From Bdellovibrionales bacterium (GTDB lineage Bacteria; Bdellovibrionota; Bdellovibrionia; Bdellovibrionales; UBA1609): a stretch of 59,758 nucleotides of DNA. Below the pieces are notes generated by a model. It worked only from the letters and a program-made list of their open reading frames with translations, was not told the DNA's origin and searched no databases. The translations under genes were made by a program, and so were the position numbers. Position 1 is the first letter of the stretch. Every line of letters begins with the position of its first letter. The DNA lies in assembly GCA_023301025.1 (NCBI GenBank), contig JALZUR010000046.1, positions 1 through 59,758 of the forward strand. The letters run 5' to 3'. Positions 44,644-52,954 of the stretch are shown here, piece after piece.

Positions 44644-45426
44644 CTAGGACTTGGATTTAATCTTTGAAAAAAGGCTTTCGGTGTTCTTTTGACTGAGCTC
44701 ACCTATCTTCTCAACTGAAAGCTCTTTTAAGTCTGCCAAAACAGCTGCTGTATGAATCATCAAGGCTGAGTGGTTCTCTTTTCCTCTAAAAGGTACTGGG
44801 GCCAAGTAAGGCGCATCAGTCTCCACATGAAAACGATCAACAGGCACAACCTCTTTAAAGGTTTGTCTTAAGTCTTTAGCAGATTTAAATGTGACAATTC
44901 CACTAAAAGATAGATTAAAACCTAAGGACAAAGCCTCTTCTGCCAATTTTCTTGAACCTGAAAAGCAGTGGAGAATACCCTTAACTTTACCAGAAAAGCT
45001 CTTTAAAATCTCTATGGTCTCAGGCTCAGCGTCTCTTGTATGAATCTGCACGGGAAGCTTTAACTCTGAAGCCTTCTCCATTTGCTCAATAAATACTGAT
45101 TTTTGCACCTCTTTTGGGGAGCTCTCATAATAAAAGTCCAAGCCAATCTCTCCAACAGCTACAACTTTTTCTTCTTTTAAATGGGCCCACATAAAATCCT
45201 TAGCTAAAATAAAATCTTTAGCCTCATGGGGATGAACCCCTAAGGTGCAAAAAACCTCAGGGTGCGTGTTTGCCAAGTCTAAAACTACAGGATGATCTTC
45301 TGAGTTGGTCCCAATATTTATGAATCTTTCAACACCTTGCTCTTTAGCCTTAGCAATAGCCTCAGCTGGAGTTTGATTTTTTAAAAAATTTAAGTGTGTG
45401 TGAGTATCAATCCAGCCTTTAAACAT
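44644..45426 (-). CDS. tatD: TatD-family deoxyribonuclease
   Basis: The 260-residue metal-dependent hydrolase has the TatD metal ligands: WIDTHTHLNF near the start, VAVGEIGLDFYYESS, PVQIHTRDAEPETIEIL, GILHCFSGS and RFHVETDAPYLAPVPFRGKEN. Members act as 3'-5' DNases and have been tied to DNA repair and to D-aminoacyl-type hydrolysis. It lies downstream of tmk and holB, the same order found in E. coli (tmk-holB-ycfH). Spacing after holB is 73 bases. Confidence 0.96.
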   Translation of the reverse strand: MFKGWIDTHTHLNFLKNQTPAEAIAKAKEQGVERFINIGTNSEDHPVVLDLANTHPEVFCTLGVHPHEAKDFILAKDFMWAHLKEEKVVAVGEIGLDFYYESSPKEVQKSVFIEQMEKASELKLPVQIHTRDAEPETIEILKSFSGKVKGILHCFSGSRKLAEEALSLGFNLSFSGIVTFKSAKDLRQTFKEVVPVDRFHVETDAPYLAPVPFRGKENHSALMIHTAAVLADLKELSVEKIGELSQKNTESLFSKIKSKS

Positions 45427-45499
45427 TTAGTCTCCATATTACATCATACGTTTTCTTTATTTTTCTAACGCATATTTAGTTGTGATGTATGTCTTAAAG

Positions 45500-46210
45500 T
45501 TACGCATACCTTAATATATAAGATGCCACCCACTTTATGTCCATATGATGATGAAGTCGCCTTCCAACACCTTCAATCAATTCTATATGCTTTTGAGGGT
45601 TTTTAACCTTGTCTAAATACACCGACTTTAAAGTGGAGTTGTAAAAGGCTTCAAAACTTTTTGAGGCTTCATTTTTTTTAAGCTTTTTAAGTGCAGTTAC
45701 ATCTGAGCGATAAATAGCCTGAAAAAAAGGGTTTTCACTTAAAGTCCCAGTTTCTTCAGTGTCTTTGCCTAGTAGACTTGGCATAGAGACAAGCATTGAT
45801 CTTGAAAGAAGAGTTTTTAAAACCTGCTGCCTAGATGAGGACATTAATAAAAATATAGTTTTTTCTGGTGGCTCTTCTATTGCTTTTAAAAGAGCATTTG
45901 ATGAAGAGGCCCCAAGTTTTTCAGCGTAGGGTATGAGAACATATCTGTAGCTTTCAGAGTCCCAAACACTTAAAGAAAGTTTTTCTAAAAGCGCTCTAAC
46001 ATCATCAACTTTAATACTTGATTGAAAAAGTTCGTCTTTAGGAGTTAAAAGTAGAGCCGATCCTCTAGCTTCAGTGACTGTGCCCTCATTGATAAGGCTT
46101 GCCCACTCAAACAAACGCTCTACTCTTAAGTCTCTTCCACCTTCTTGGATGAATAAAAGAGATGATAAAGCACTTCGTTTTTTACTTAAAGCCTTTAATC
46201 TTTGGTCCAT
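45500..46210 (-). CDS. holB: DNA polymerase III delta' subunit-like protein
   Basis: The 236-residue protein looks like a short, degenerate clamp-loader AAA+ subunit: KVDDVRALLEKLSLS, RYVLIPYAEKLGASSSNALLKAIEEPPEKTIFLLMSS in pieces, and LLSRSMLVSMP. The delta' subunit, unlike gamma/tau, does not need a working Walker A, and here the N-terminal P-loop and zinc module are not seen. It overlaps the tmk stop by 16 bases; the tmk-holB-tatD order supports the call. It is shorter than E. coli HolB (334 residues). Confidence 0.8.
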   Translation of the reverse strand: MDQRLKALSKKRSALSSLLFIQEGGRDLRVERLFEWASLINEGTVTEARGSALLLTPKDELFQSSIKVDDVRALLEKLSLSVWDSESYRYVLIPYAEKLGASSSNALLKAIEEPPEKTIFLLMSSSRQQVLKTLLSRSMLVSMPSLLGKDTEETGTLSENPFFQAIYRSDVTALKKLKKNEASKSFEAFYNSTLKSVYLDKVKNPQKHIELIEGVGRRLHHHMDIKWVASYILRYA

Positions 46211-46824
46211 AGGGCGCCTAATTTATCACTAAAATTCTTAAATAAAGCTTCTGGCTCTTGATTGCCATCAAGCACAATCCATTGGGAGTTTTTATCTAAT
46301 AAAGATTGAGCTTTGTATCCTTCATAAACCTTTTCATGAAAAGCTACTTTTTCTTCATCTAAACGATTTAAAGTCTCACCATCAGAAAGTCGCTTTTGAA
46401 GTCTTTCTTGGCAGACCTCTATGGATGTATCAACCCATACAACAAAGTTAGGTTTGCATTTATCAGTTACTAAATTATTGAGCCAATTGACCTTGGCTAC
46501 ATCAATGCCCCTGGCATAGCCCTGAAAACTAAGAGTACTTGGGTAAAAGCGATCAGAAACAACCCATTTTTTTTCTTTTAAAGAAGGTAGAATAACTTTT
46601 TTTACAAGCTCAGCTCTTGAGGATTGATAAAGCAGAAGCTCTGTTAAAGGGTCTGGTGTAAACTCTTTATTTAAGAGAACCTCTCTAACAGCTCTCCCTA
46701 AATCTGTGCCACCTGGATCAGAGGTCTCAACGTATTCAATTTTTTGATTTTTAAGCTCTTCAAAAAAGCGCTTCATGAGCGTTGACTTACCAGAACCATC
46801 TAAACCTTCAAAGACTATAAACAT
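46195..46824 (-). CDS. tmk: Thymidylate kinase
   Basis: The 209-residue enzyme phosphorylates dTMP. FEGLDGSGKSTLMKRF is the P-loop, ETSDPGGTDLGRAVREVLL the substrate-binding DRX-like block, VVSDRFYPSTLSFQGYARG the DR(Y/F) motif, and RLSDGETLNRLDEEKVAFH the LID region. It heads the tmk-holB-tatD run and is divergent from secG. Confidence 0.97.
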   Translation of the reverse strand: MFIVFEGLDGSGKSTLMKRFFEELKNQKIEYVETSDPGGTDLGRAVREVLLNKEFTPDPLTELLLYQSSRAELVKKVILPSLKEKKWVVSDRFYPSTLSFQGYARGIDVAKVNWLNNLVTDKCKPNFVVWVDTSIEVCQERLQKRLSDGETLNRLDEEKVAFHEKVYEGYKAQSLLDKNSQWIVLDGNQEPEALFKNFSDKLGALWTKD

Positions 46825-46964
46825 AGCTGTTCATTAGGACACAGCCATGGATTAATATCAAGCTAGATCAAACTGCTAGAGACAGACTTAGAATATAATG
46901 CAAAGCAATATGTATCCTTTCTTAAATACACTAAGGGTATAAGCATTATTAAACCGGAGTTTGT

Positions 46965-47357
46965 ATGATATCAGCACTTATAGTTTTTTATTTTGTAATA
47001 GCCGTCCTTCTTATTGCCTTAGTTTTGCTACAGGATCCAAAGGGCGATGGTGCAATCTTTGGCGGAGGTGGGAGTCAAAGTTTGTTTGGAGCCACAGGTG
47101 CAACAAGCTTCACAGTAAAAGCCACAAGACTTGTTGCTATACTTTTTGCTGTTTCTGTAATTGGAATCAACTATATGCTTATGTCCGGCAACAATAAAAG
47201 CGCTGTTTATGACAACAATGCTGAAATTACGGCGCCTGTTTTAGAGGAAGAAACTAAAACCCCTTTAGATAGTGAAGAGGTTCTTGAAGTTTCCCCATCT
47301 GATTCTAACACAGAGACTAGTAAATCTTTGAATAAAGACGCTGAAGCCTCTAAATAA
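46965..47357 (+). CDS. secG: Preprotein translocase subunit SecG
   Basis: The 130-residue inner-membrane protein has two helices (about 3-20 and 55-70) joined by the conserved loop LVLLQDPKGDGAIFGGGGSQSLFG, given here in pieces: LLQDPKGDG then GGGGSQSLFGATG. SecG assists SecYE-driven export. The C-terminal 55 residues (NNKSAVYDNNAEITAPVLEE onward) are an acidic, Ser/Thr-rich extension. CGGAG precedes the ATG. An overlapping 78-residue frame is not a gene. Confidence 0.95.
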   Translation: MISALIVFYFVIAVLLIALVLLQDPKGDGAIFGGGGSQSLFGATGATSFTVKATRLVAILFAVSVIGINYMLMSGNNKSAVYDNNAEITAPVLEEETKTPLDSEEVLEVSPSDSNTETSKSLNKDAEASK

Positions 47358-47368
47358 TTTTAAATATA

Positions 47369-48196
47369 ATGAAAAAAAACTGGCTTGCTCTAACCCTTGG
47401 GATTTTATTATTTTTTACAGGCTGCCTTATGGTGGTTTTTGGACTGAATAAACATTGGTTAGGTCAAAAGTTTTACTACTCCATTGGTAAGGTCATAGAT
47501 TTTAAAGGTGAAGTTTTAAAACAAACGGACTTAGATACAAAGAAGTCTCAAGTTACTTTCAACGACAAAATCTACTCCAATCATAAGTACTACTTAAAAA
47601 AAGACTCTTACGTAGAGATGGAGATAAACACTCAAACTTTAAACATTGTTGGACCTGCAGTGTTTACTTTTAATGTCTTAAGTTCAAAGTCAAAAACCGT
47701 TTTTATAAACTTTAATGAATTTACAGAAATTCTTCCTAAAGATTTTAAATCTGAAAACATCAACCTAACTTATAAAGGTTGGACGATTGAGGCTTTTTTT
47801 GATCCCGTTAAAGATCTTGAAAACAGTGAGAAAAGAAACTTAAAAGGTCTTAATAGCTTTGAAGAGTTAGGAGACGAGGTTGTTAGTGAAGAGCCTCTAC
47901 CTCTGCTTGAAGAAGAAAAGAGTTCTTACATTGAAGAGATTATCTCTATTAAAAGACCTCTGCTTAAAAAATGCTACGAAAACTATTTACAAGACAATCC
48001 CATGTCTACTGGAAGCTTGATGGTAGAGTTCACTTTAAGCACAAGTGGACGAGTGAGCTCTGCAAAAGTTAAAGACAGTTCGTTCTTTAGAAGTGAATCT
48101 TTTAAGCTCTGTATTGTTAATGTATTTAAGCAAATCAGATCGCGTCCATTTTCAGGGGACCATATTCAAGTCACATATCCAATTGAGTTTATGTGA
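47369..48196 (+). CDS. Membrane-anchored protein with FecR-like and AgmX/PglI-like C-terminal domains
   Basis: The 275-residue protein has one N-terminal helix (about 5-27, ending in GLNKHW). A FecR-like stretch follows (KVIDFKGEVLKQ and later YVEMEINTQTLNIVGPAVFTFNVL). A short acidic linker (LPLLEEEKSS) leads to a C-terminal domain (about 190-275) of the AgmX/PglI or TonB-C type: LLKKCYENYLQDNPMSTGSL, VEFTLSTSGRVSSAKVKDSS and IRSRPFSGDHIQVTYPIEF. Such domains occur in motility and transport machines of predatory and social deltaproteobacteria. It is 11 bases after secG. Confidence 0.7.
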   Translation: MKKNWLALTLGILLFFTGCLMVVFGLNKHWLGQKFYYSIGKVIDFKGEVLKQTDLDTKKSQVTFNDKIYSNHKYYLKKDSYVEMEINTQTLNIVGPAVFTFNVLSSKSKTVFINFNEFTEILPKDFKSENINLTYKGWTIEAFFDPVKDLENSEKRNLKGLNSFEELGDEVVSEEPLPLLEEEKSSYIEEIISIKRPLLKKCYENYLQDNPMSTGSLMVEFTLSTSGRVSSAKVKDSSFFRSESFKLCIVNVFKQIRSRPFSGDHIQVTYPIEFM

Positions 48197-48211
48197 CCTA
48201 ACTTAAATTTT

Positions 48212-48236
48212 ACGTGATCAATTTTTTAGATCACGT
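48212..48236. terminator. Stem-loop at convergent gene ends
   Basis: ACGTGATC (48212-48219) pairs with GATCACGT (48229-48236) around a nine-base loop with a T run inside. It lies 16 bases after the FecR/AgmX-like gene. There is no T tract after the stem, so it may be an RNA 3' stabiliser or a weak terminator. Confidence 0.4.
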
Positions 48237-48276
48237 GAAGTTACAATCTAAACTCAATATACAAATTTATAATGCC

Positions 48277-49464
48277 TTAGTTGTTTGGAGCTCCGCGCTC
48301 AATCCAAAGTCTTAAATCAGCTTTTTCTTGTGCTGATAATGGCTGTTCTACAGCACCAAGCGGTGGCATGCTGTTATTATTTGTTCTGACAAATAAACTA
48401 CTGTTTAAAGGTTGATTTGGCACAACTTCTGTTATGGTTTCAGCATAGTTATTCATTGCATAGCCACCAGAGTTATTCCCATTCATATGGCATCTTGCAC
48501 ATTTTGGATCAAAAACTGTTGTTTTTAAAGTAGCAAAACTTGGTGTTGCTCTTTCAACAGTTAGAGTAACATCATCAAAAGTAGTGGCACCTAAATTATC
48601 TGTTACTGTAACCCTAAAGCTATAAACATCATTAACAAGACCTGACAATTGTAATGTGTCTGTATCCGCACCTGCTAAAACTGCGGTAAGTGGTCCTGTA
48701 AGCTGTGTCCAAGCAAAACTTGCGACAGCGCCATCTGGATCAGATGCTGTTGCTACAAAGGTCGCTGTGTTTGTTGGCAAGATAACTGTTTGATCAAAGC
48801 CCGCATCTACAACCGGCGGCATATTAGCAGCACTGGATGTAACAATAAGGTTTACTGTATCTATTATTTCAACTCCTGCTGTATCAGTAGCAGAAAGTAT
48901 GAACTCATAAGTACCTGCAACATAGTTTGTTACTGTCAGTTGAGCTGTGTTTTCACCTGCAAGCACATGAGGTAGAGTTGAGTCTGTTGTCCAGGCGTAA
49001 GATTCAATTGTAACACCATCTGCAGCAACAGCATTAAAAACTGCTGAAGCTACGTTTTCAAGTATAATGTTTTGATCAGCACCTGCATCAACAGCTGAAC
49101 CGGTATCTGAGATACCAGCACCATTTAAAATCCACAGTCTAATTCTTTCGATTTCTAATGGTGTAAGAGGATCATCGGGGTGAGGCACTTCAACACTAGC
49201 AACCGTTGTGTAAAAACTACTTTCATTCGGTTGGTTTGGAACAACTGTTCCAGAAGCAGTAATACTTTGAAGGCTTGAAAGATCATAAGCATTCGTCGGA
49301 CCATGACACTCCAAACACTGTGGCTGAATAATATCAGTATCAATAGATAAATAAGTTGTGAGTTCAGGGTCGACTAAAGATCTTGAAGAGTTCTCCGCTG
49401 AATCACATGCATTAAGAAGTGTTAAACTTGCCAATAAAACTAATAAAAACTTTAAATTTTTCAT
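48277..49464 (-). CDS. Lipoprotein with two c-type haem motifs and PKD-like domains
   Basis: The 395-residue protein has a lipoprotein signal (MKNLKFLLVLLASLTLLNAC, C20 lipidated). A CxxCH motif (QPQCLECHG, C50-C53-H54) and a second near the end (DPKCARCHM, C322-C325-H326) frame two PKD/K319-like immunoglobulin repeats of about 85-95 residues. Each haem segment is followed by an Asn/Met-rich stretch and an LRLWI(L/E) helix, as in predicted PSCyt1-like cytochromes. It may be an outer-membrane-attached electron-transfer or surface protein. The haem motifs are seen; the function is inference. Confidence 0.75.
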   Translation of the reverse strand: MKNLKFLLVLLASLTLLNACDSAENSSRSLVDPELTTYLSIDTDIIQPQCLECHGPTNAYDLSSLQSITASGTVVPNQPNESSFYTTVASVEVPHPDDPLTPLEIERIRLWILNGAGISDTGSAVDAGADQNIILENVASAVFNAVAADGVTIESYAWTTDSTLPHVLAGENTAQLTVTNYVAGTYEFILSATDTAGVEIIDTVNLIVTSSAANMPPVVDAGFDQTVILPTNTATFVATASDPDGAVASFAWTQLTGPLTAVLAGADTDTLQLSGLVNDVYSFRVTVTDNLGATTFDDVTLTVERATPSFATLKTTVFDPKCARCHMNGNNSGGYAMNNYAETITEVVPNQPLNSSLFVRTNNNSMPPLGAVEQPLSAQEKADLRLWIERGAPNN

Positions 49465-49557
49465 GTTAATATGATCGGTAAATATATTTTAAAGTTCAAC
49501 TAAACCTTAGGCTAAATGTAGGTTTTAAGACAACGTGTCTCAAGTTGAAACAACCAA

Positions 49558-50640
49558 CTAGTAATCTGAAAGATAATCAATACGTTCAGGTATCCAAGGT
49601 CTTACAACACTTGAAAAGTCTTTTTCAAGTGGAAACTCACCTTCGGGTACAAGCCCTACCGAAGGTTTATAGTCTTTTTGAATAAGCTTCATATCAATCA
49701 AAAGAGGACGCAATAGTTCATCAGCAGTATTAGACAATCGACTTCTTTTTGCTAGTAAATCATAGGCTTTTTCTAACTGAAAAGGTTTAAAATTATAAAA
49801 ATCAACTAGACTTTTGGCGACGTCTTTAACACCTTCTAAGTTTAAAAAGCCCCTTTGAAAAAGATCCAATGCAACTTCAAAACTTGTCTCAACGGCCATA
49901 AAACGACGACCGTATTTTCTATAGTATTCAGGATCTGTATCGACAGCTAAGTTTATGTAAACCCTGTGAACAGGATCAAAACAATCTCTTTGATCTCTTA
50001 ACTCTAAGATTAAATCAATCTGATCTTCTAAAATGGAAAACTCTTTTAATAAACATCTTGTTTCTTTATCTGTTAATTTATGCGAACAAATATCTGAGAA
50101 CAAAGAGTAGATAGTAGCATCTGACTCGCTGTCATCTCCCCAACAGATCATTTTTGTGTTTTTAGAGATTAACAGTCTGAGTTCCATCAAAGCTTGAATC
50201 TTGAAACCTATATGATTTGTTAACCTTGACCATCTTCCAAAATTTAAATTTTTTAAATTGTCTTTCGTGTAAAAACCATAAGGTAGAATTCGATCATGAG
50301 TCCATTTCTCAAAGATTTTCTCCTGCAATTGCGGCGGAGAGGCTGAGATAAAAAAAATAGGGAATGGGTTATTACATTTAGCTAAACTTCTTACAAGCTG
50401 ATCAGTACCTGGTACATTTCGCTTTTTTACCCCTTGTTCAAAAATAATCTTAATCATTTTTCTAAATCCACTAAAATCAGTATCTAGATAAGTCTTATCT
50501 AGATCCCAAACAAATATATAATCCGAATCTTTAATCTCATCTAAAGATCTATATAAAAAGGTCACAACATCTTTTCTTGTGCTTTTAATAGGTTTTTGTA
50601 GCTGTTTTTTTCTGGCGAACATAGAAATATAATTTATCAT
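49558..50640 (-). CDS. APP1-like (DUF2183) phosphatase-domain protein
   Basis: The 360-residue protein has a HAD-type catalytic motif, YIFVWDLDKTYLDTDF (D46, D48), and FPIFFISASPPQLQEKIFEKW as motif II, then MICWGDDSESD as the late acidic motif. That set and spacing match APP1-type phosphatidate phosphatases (DUF2183), which act on phosphatidate or similar lipids, though the family is variable. The C-terminal 150 residues are helical and unrecognised. No signal peptide. It is divergent from the DUF3047-like gene (71 bases between starts). Confidence 0.65.
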   Translation of the reverse strand: MINYISMFARKKQLQKPIKSTRKDVVTFLYRSLDEIKDSDYIFVWDLDKTYLDTDFSGFRKMIKIIFEQGVKKRNVPGTDQLVRSLAKCNNPFPIFFISASPPQLQEKIFEKWTHDRILPYGFYTKDNLKNLNFGRWSRLTNHIGFKIQALMELRLLISKNTKMICWGDDSESDATIYSLFSDICSHKLTDKETRCLLKEFSILEDQIDLILELRDQRDCFDPVHRVYINLAVDTDPEYYRKYGRRFMAVETSFEVALDLFQRGFLNLEGVKDVAKSLVDFYNFKPFQLEKAYDLLAKRSRLSNTADELLRPLLIDMKLIQKDYKPSVGLVPEGEFPLEKDFSSVVRPWIPERIDYLSDY

Positions 50641-50711
50641 ATTTTCATTTAAGAATCTACTTTACAAAGAAGTCTTTAGCATTAAAACTAGATTCTTAAA
50701 AAAGGGAGTTC

Positions 50712-51440
50712 ATGATGATCAATTTGAAATCGGGTATTACATCTTTTGGCAAAAATACAGGAAAGACTTTTAGTGGCGTCTTTAGAGGTTTTAAACTTAA
50801 AAAAAACGCTCTTTTATTTATGGCCGCTGCCAGTGTTCCACTTGATGCAAGCAACTGGGAAATGCTAGAGTTTTCTAGTCTTAAACCAAGTACTTTTGTG
50901 GCTACGCCAAACAACCTAACCATAAAAGTAAGAGAGTCCTCATCTCCATTAATTCAAAAGCTAAAAAAGCCCATCACATTTACAAGAGTTGTTGCAAAGG
51001 GTGAAATAAAGAATGGCTCTATAAATCTTAAAGACGGTCAAAAACAAGGTGTTTTTAAAAAGAAGTCTATTACTGATGATTACGCTCTAAGACTTGGTCT
51101 TGTGTTAGAAGGTAAAAATAAAAAACCAAAGTACCTTCCAAAGTTTATGCTTCCTAGCTGGATCAAAAGACTTTTTAGCTTAGCGCCTAAAGATAAAGGT
51201 GTTGATAAAATCTATTTTTTAAAAGTTGTTAACAATGCCAGTGATGTTGGAAAATCACGTGCACATCCACTTAACAAACTAATTTTTGAAGAAGGTGCTG
51301 TACAAGCTAAAACTGGCACATTTACCATTGATAAAACGTTTGATACTCCAAAAACAGTTTATGGCATTTGGTTAAGTGCTAATGGTGAAGGAACACAGAG
51401 TCAATTTGATACAAGTTTAGACAGTATCGAGTTTTACTAA
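50712..51440 (+). CDS. DUF3047-like exported protein
   Basis: The 242-residue protein starts after AGGGAG with MMINLKSGITSFG and a hydrophobic segment (about 31-43) that could act as a signal or anchor. The rest resembles DUF3047: NWEMLEFSSLKPSTF, an Arg/Lys-rich first part, SITDDYALRLGLVLEG, a WI-rich middle and a C-terminal FDTPKTVYGIWLSANGEGTQSQ with DTSLDSIEFY. Function is unknown. Prediction of family is by recall, not search. A terminator follows. Confidence 0.55.
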   Translation: MMINLKSGITSFGKNTGKTFSGVFRGFKLKKNALLFMAAASVPLDASNWEMLEFSSLKPSTFVATPNNLTIKVRESSSPLIQKLKKPITFTRVVAKGEIKNGSINLKDGQKQGVFKKKSITDDYALRLGLVLEGKNKKPKYLPKFMLPSWIKRLFSLAPKDKGVDKIYFLKVVNNASDVGKSRAHPLNKLIFEEGAVQAKTGTFTIDKTFDTPKTVYGIWLSANGEGTQSQFDTSLDSIEFY

Positions 51441-51464
51441 GGTTTTGCATCAAATTCCTGATTT

Positions 51465-51486
51465 AAAGCCCTAGACGGGCTTTTTG
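51465..51486 (+). terminator. Intrinsic terminator after the DUF3047-like gene
   Basis: AAAGCCC (51465-51471) and GGGCTTT (51477-51483) form a 7-base stem with a TAGAC loop, followed by TT. Confidence 0.7.
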
Positions 51487-51642
51487 TCTGGTTTTATATA
51501 GAATAAACGTAAAGTTTATAAACAAATTTTTAGAAATGCCTGTCTTGATTTATCTCACTTCACACAAAATATTTAGTAAGCTTAAGTTGCCTTAACAAAA
51601 CTACCGATTGTTATGTGTGAAATTAAATAAGGTGAAACTATT

Positions 51643-52308
51643 GTGAGTTGGAACGACATACCTGATTGGTCATCTAGGGTGACCAAAGCTATTTTAAACT
51701 CTTTAAAAGCAAAGGACTCTCACACCTATTTTCATTGCTTAAGGGTGGGAAAAAGCGCTCGTTTGCTTGGTAGATCTGCGGGTCTTAACGATTATGAGCA
51801 AAAAGTTTTAGAGTATTCTGGAATATTTCATGACATTGGAAAAATTGGAATTCCTGATGATGTTTTGTTCAAACCAGCAAAACTCACTAGAGATGAGTAC
51901 CGTTTAATGAAAAACCACACTCTTAAAAGTGTTGAAATTTTAGATCCTTTAAAAGAAGTTCCTTTTTTTAAAGACATTATTCCTGCTGTTGAGCTTCACC
52001 ATGAAAGATTAGATGGCACAGGCTACCCTCATGGTTTAGACGCAAAAGATATTCCTTTGATTACAAGAATTGTAAGTATTGTAGATTCAATTGATGCAAT
52101 GGTCTCTACTCGCCCCTATTGCAAAAGCATGCCCATGGATAAAGTGATCAGTGAACTTAAAAAAAACTCGGGCTCTCAGTTTGATGAAGACTTAGTTAAA
52201 GTTTACATTGAAGCACATAAATTCTGGAATAAAGAATCTAAAGAAGATCAAAAAAAATCAGGTGACGGTATTTTAGTAGCAGACCTTCTTCTTAAATCTG
52301 CAGGCTAA
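51643..52308 (+). CDS. HD-GYP domain protein, likely cyclic di-GMP phosphodiesterase
   Basis: The 221-residue protein is almost only an HD-GYP domain: HCLRVGKSARLLGRSAGL (first metal His), SGIFHDIGKIGIPDDVLFKP (HD), LMKNHTLKSVEIL, VELHHERLDGTGYPHGL (GYP block with HHE), and VSIVDSIDAMVSTRPYC. These hydrolyse cyclic di-GMP to GMP. There is no receiver or sensor domain, so regulation must come from partners. The start is a GTG (GGTGAAACTATT before it). The last 30 residues are polar. Confidence 0.93.
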   Translation: MSWNDIPDWSSRVTKAILNSLKAKDSHTYFHCLRVGKSARLLGRSAGLNDYEQKVLEYSGIFHDIGKIGIPDDVLFKPAKLTRDEYRLMKNHTLKSVEILDPLKEVPFFKDIIPAVELHHERLDGTGYPHGLDAKDIPLITRIVSIVDSIDAMVSTRPYCKSMPMDKVISELKKNSGSQFDEDLVKVYIEAHKFWNKESKEDQKKSGDGILVADLLLKSAG

Positions 52309-52318
52309 TTTTACAAAA

Positions 52319-52918
52319 CTACCTTTTTAAACCCAAAAGCTCAAACTCTTTGCTTAGCCTCATTAGAGGAAGACCTTCAATCGCAGTTGGATCTGTTGTT
52401 TTGATGTATTCAAACAATAAAGCTCCAGATTTCTCTATCTTAAAACTCCCCGCACAATCGTAAGGCTCATCTTTTAGAAGATACCACTCTATCAACTCTA
52501 AACTTAGTTTTTTAAACTTAAGCTGAGTTGTATTTGTAAAAGAAGCTAGGTTTTTATCATTTAGCCTGTTTGAAGAGTTTGTGTGTTTTACTAAAGAGAC
52601 AGAAGTGACTAACTCAACTTCTTTACCGCTGAGTTCTAAAAGCTGCGCCTTTGCCCCTTCAAAGTTATGAGACTTTCCAATAACTCTGGATTTATAAATC
52701 AAAGCTTGATCGGCACCAATAACAACACAGTCGTTATGCTTTTGAGCAATAGACTCTGCCTTTTTAAAAGACAAATACGCTATCAATTCTTTTGGGCTAC
52801 CTTTGTATTCTTTTTTCAAGAGCTCTTCATCTACCAAAGGGGCTTCGGTTTTAAATGCAAATCCTAATTTTTCAAGTAGGTTTTTTCTATAAGGGCTTAA
52901 ACTTGCTAAAATAATCAT
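52319..52918 (-). CDS. maf: Maf-family nucleotide pyrophosphatase
   Basis: The 199-residue protein is of the Maf/HAM1-like fold: ILASLSPYRKNLLEKLGF, VIGADQALIY, GKSHNFEGAKAQLLELSG and LEGLPLMRLSKEFELLG. Maf proteins hydrolyse dTTP, UTP or modified nucleotides and are linked to septum control. The phrase GADQ matches the YceF-like subgroup more than the dTTPase GADT. It is divergent from lgt with a 36-base spacer. Confidence 0.92.
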   Translation of the reverse strand: MIILASLSPYRKNLLEKLGFAFKTEAPLVDEELLKKEYKGSPKELIAYLSFKKAESIAQKHNDCVVIGADQALIYKSRVIGKSHNFEGAKAQLLELSGKEVELVTSVSLVKHTNSSNRLNDKNLASFTNTTQLKFKKLSLELIEWYLLKDEPYDCAGSFKIEKSGALLFEYIKTTDPTAIEGLPLMRLSKEFELLGLKR

Positions 52919-52954
52919 TTTGACATTTTATACTTTGCCTTTGATGATTTGGGT

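Noticed and set aside
46961-47197. Plus-strand frame of 78 codons overlapping secG
   Set aside because: It is out of frame with secG, whose product is a clear family member with a CGGAG ribosome-binding site; the alternative is Cys/Ser-rich nonsense.
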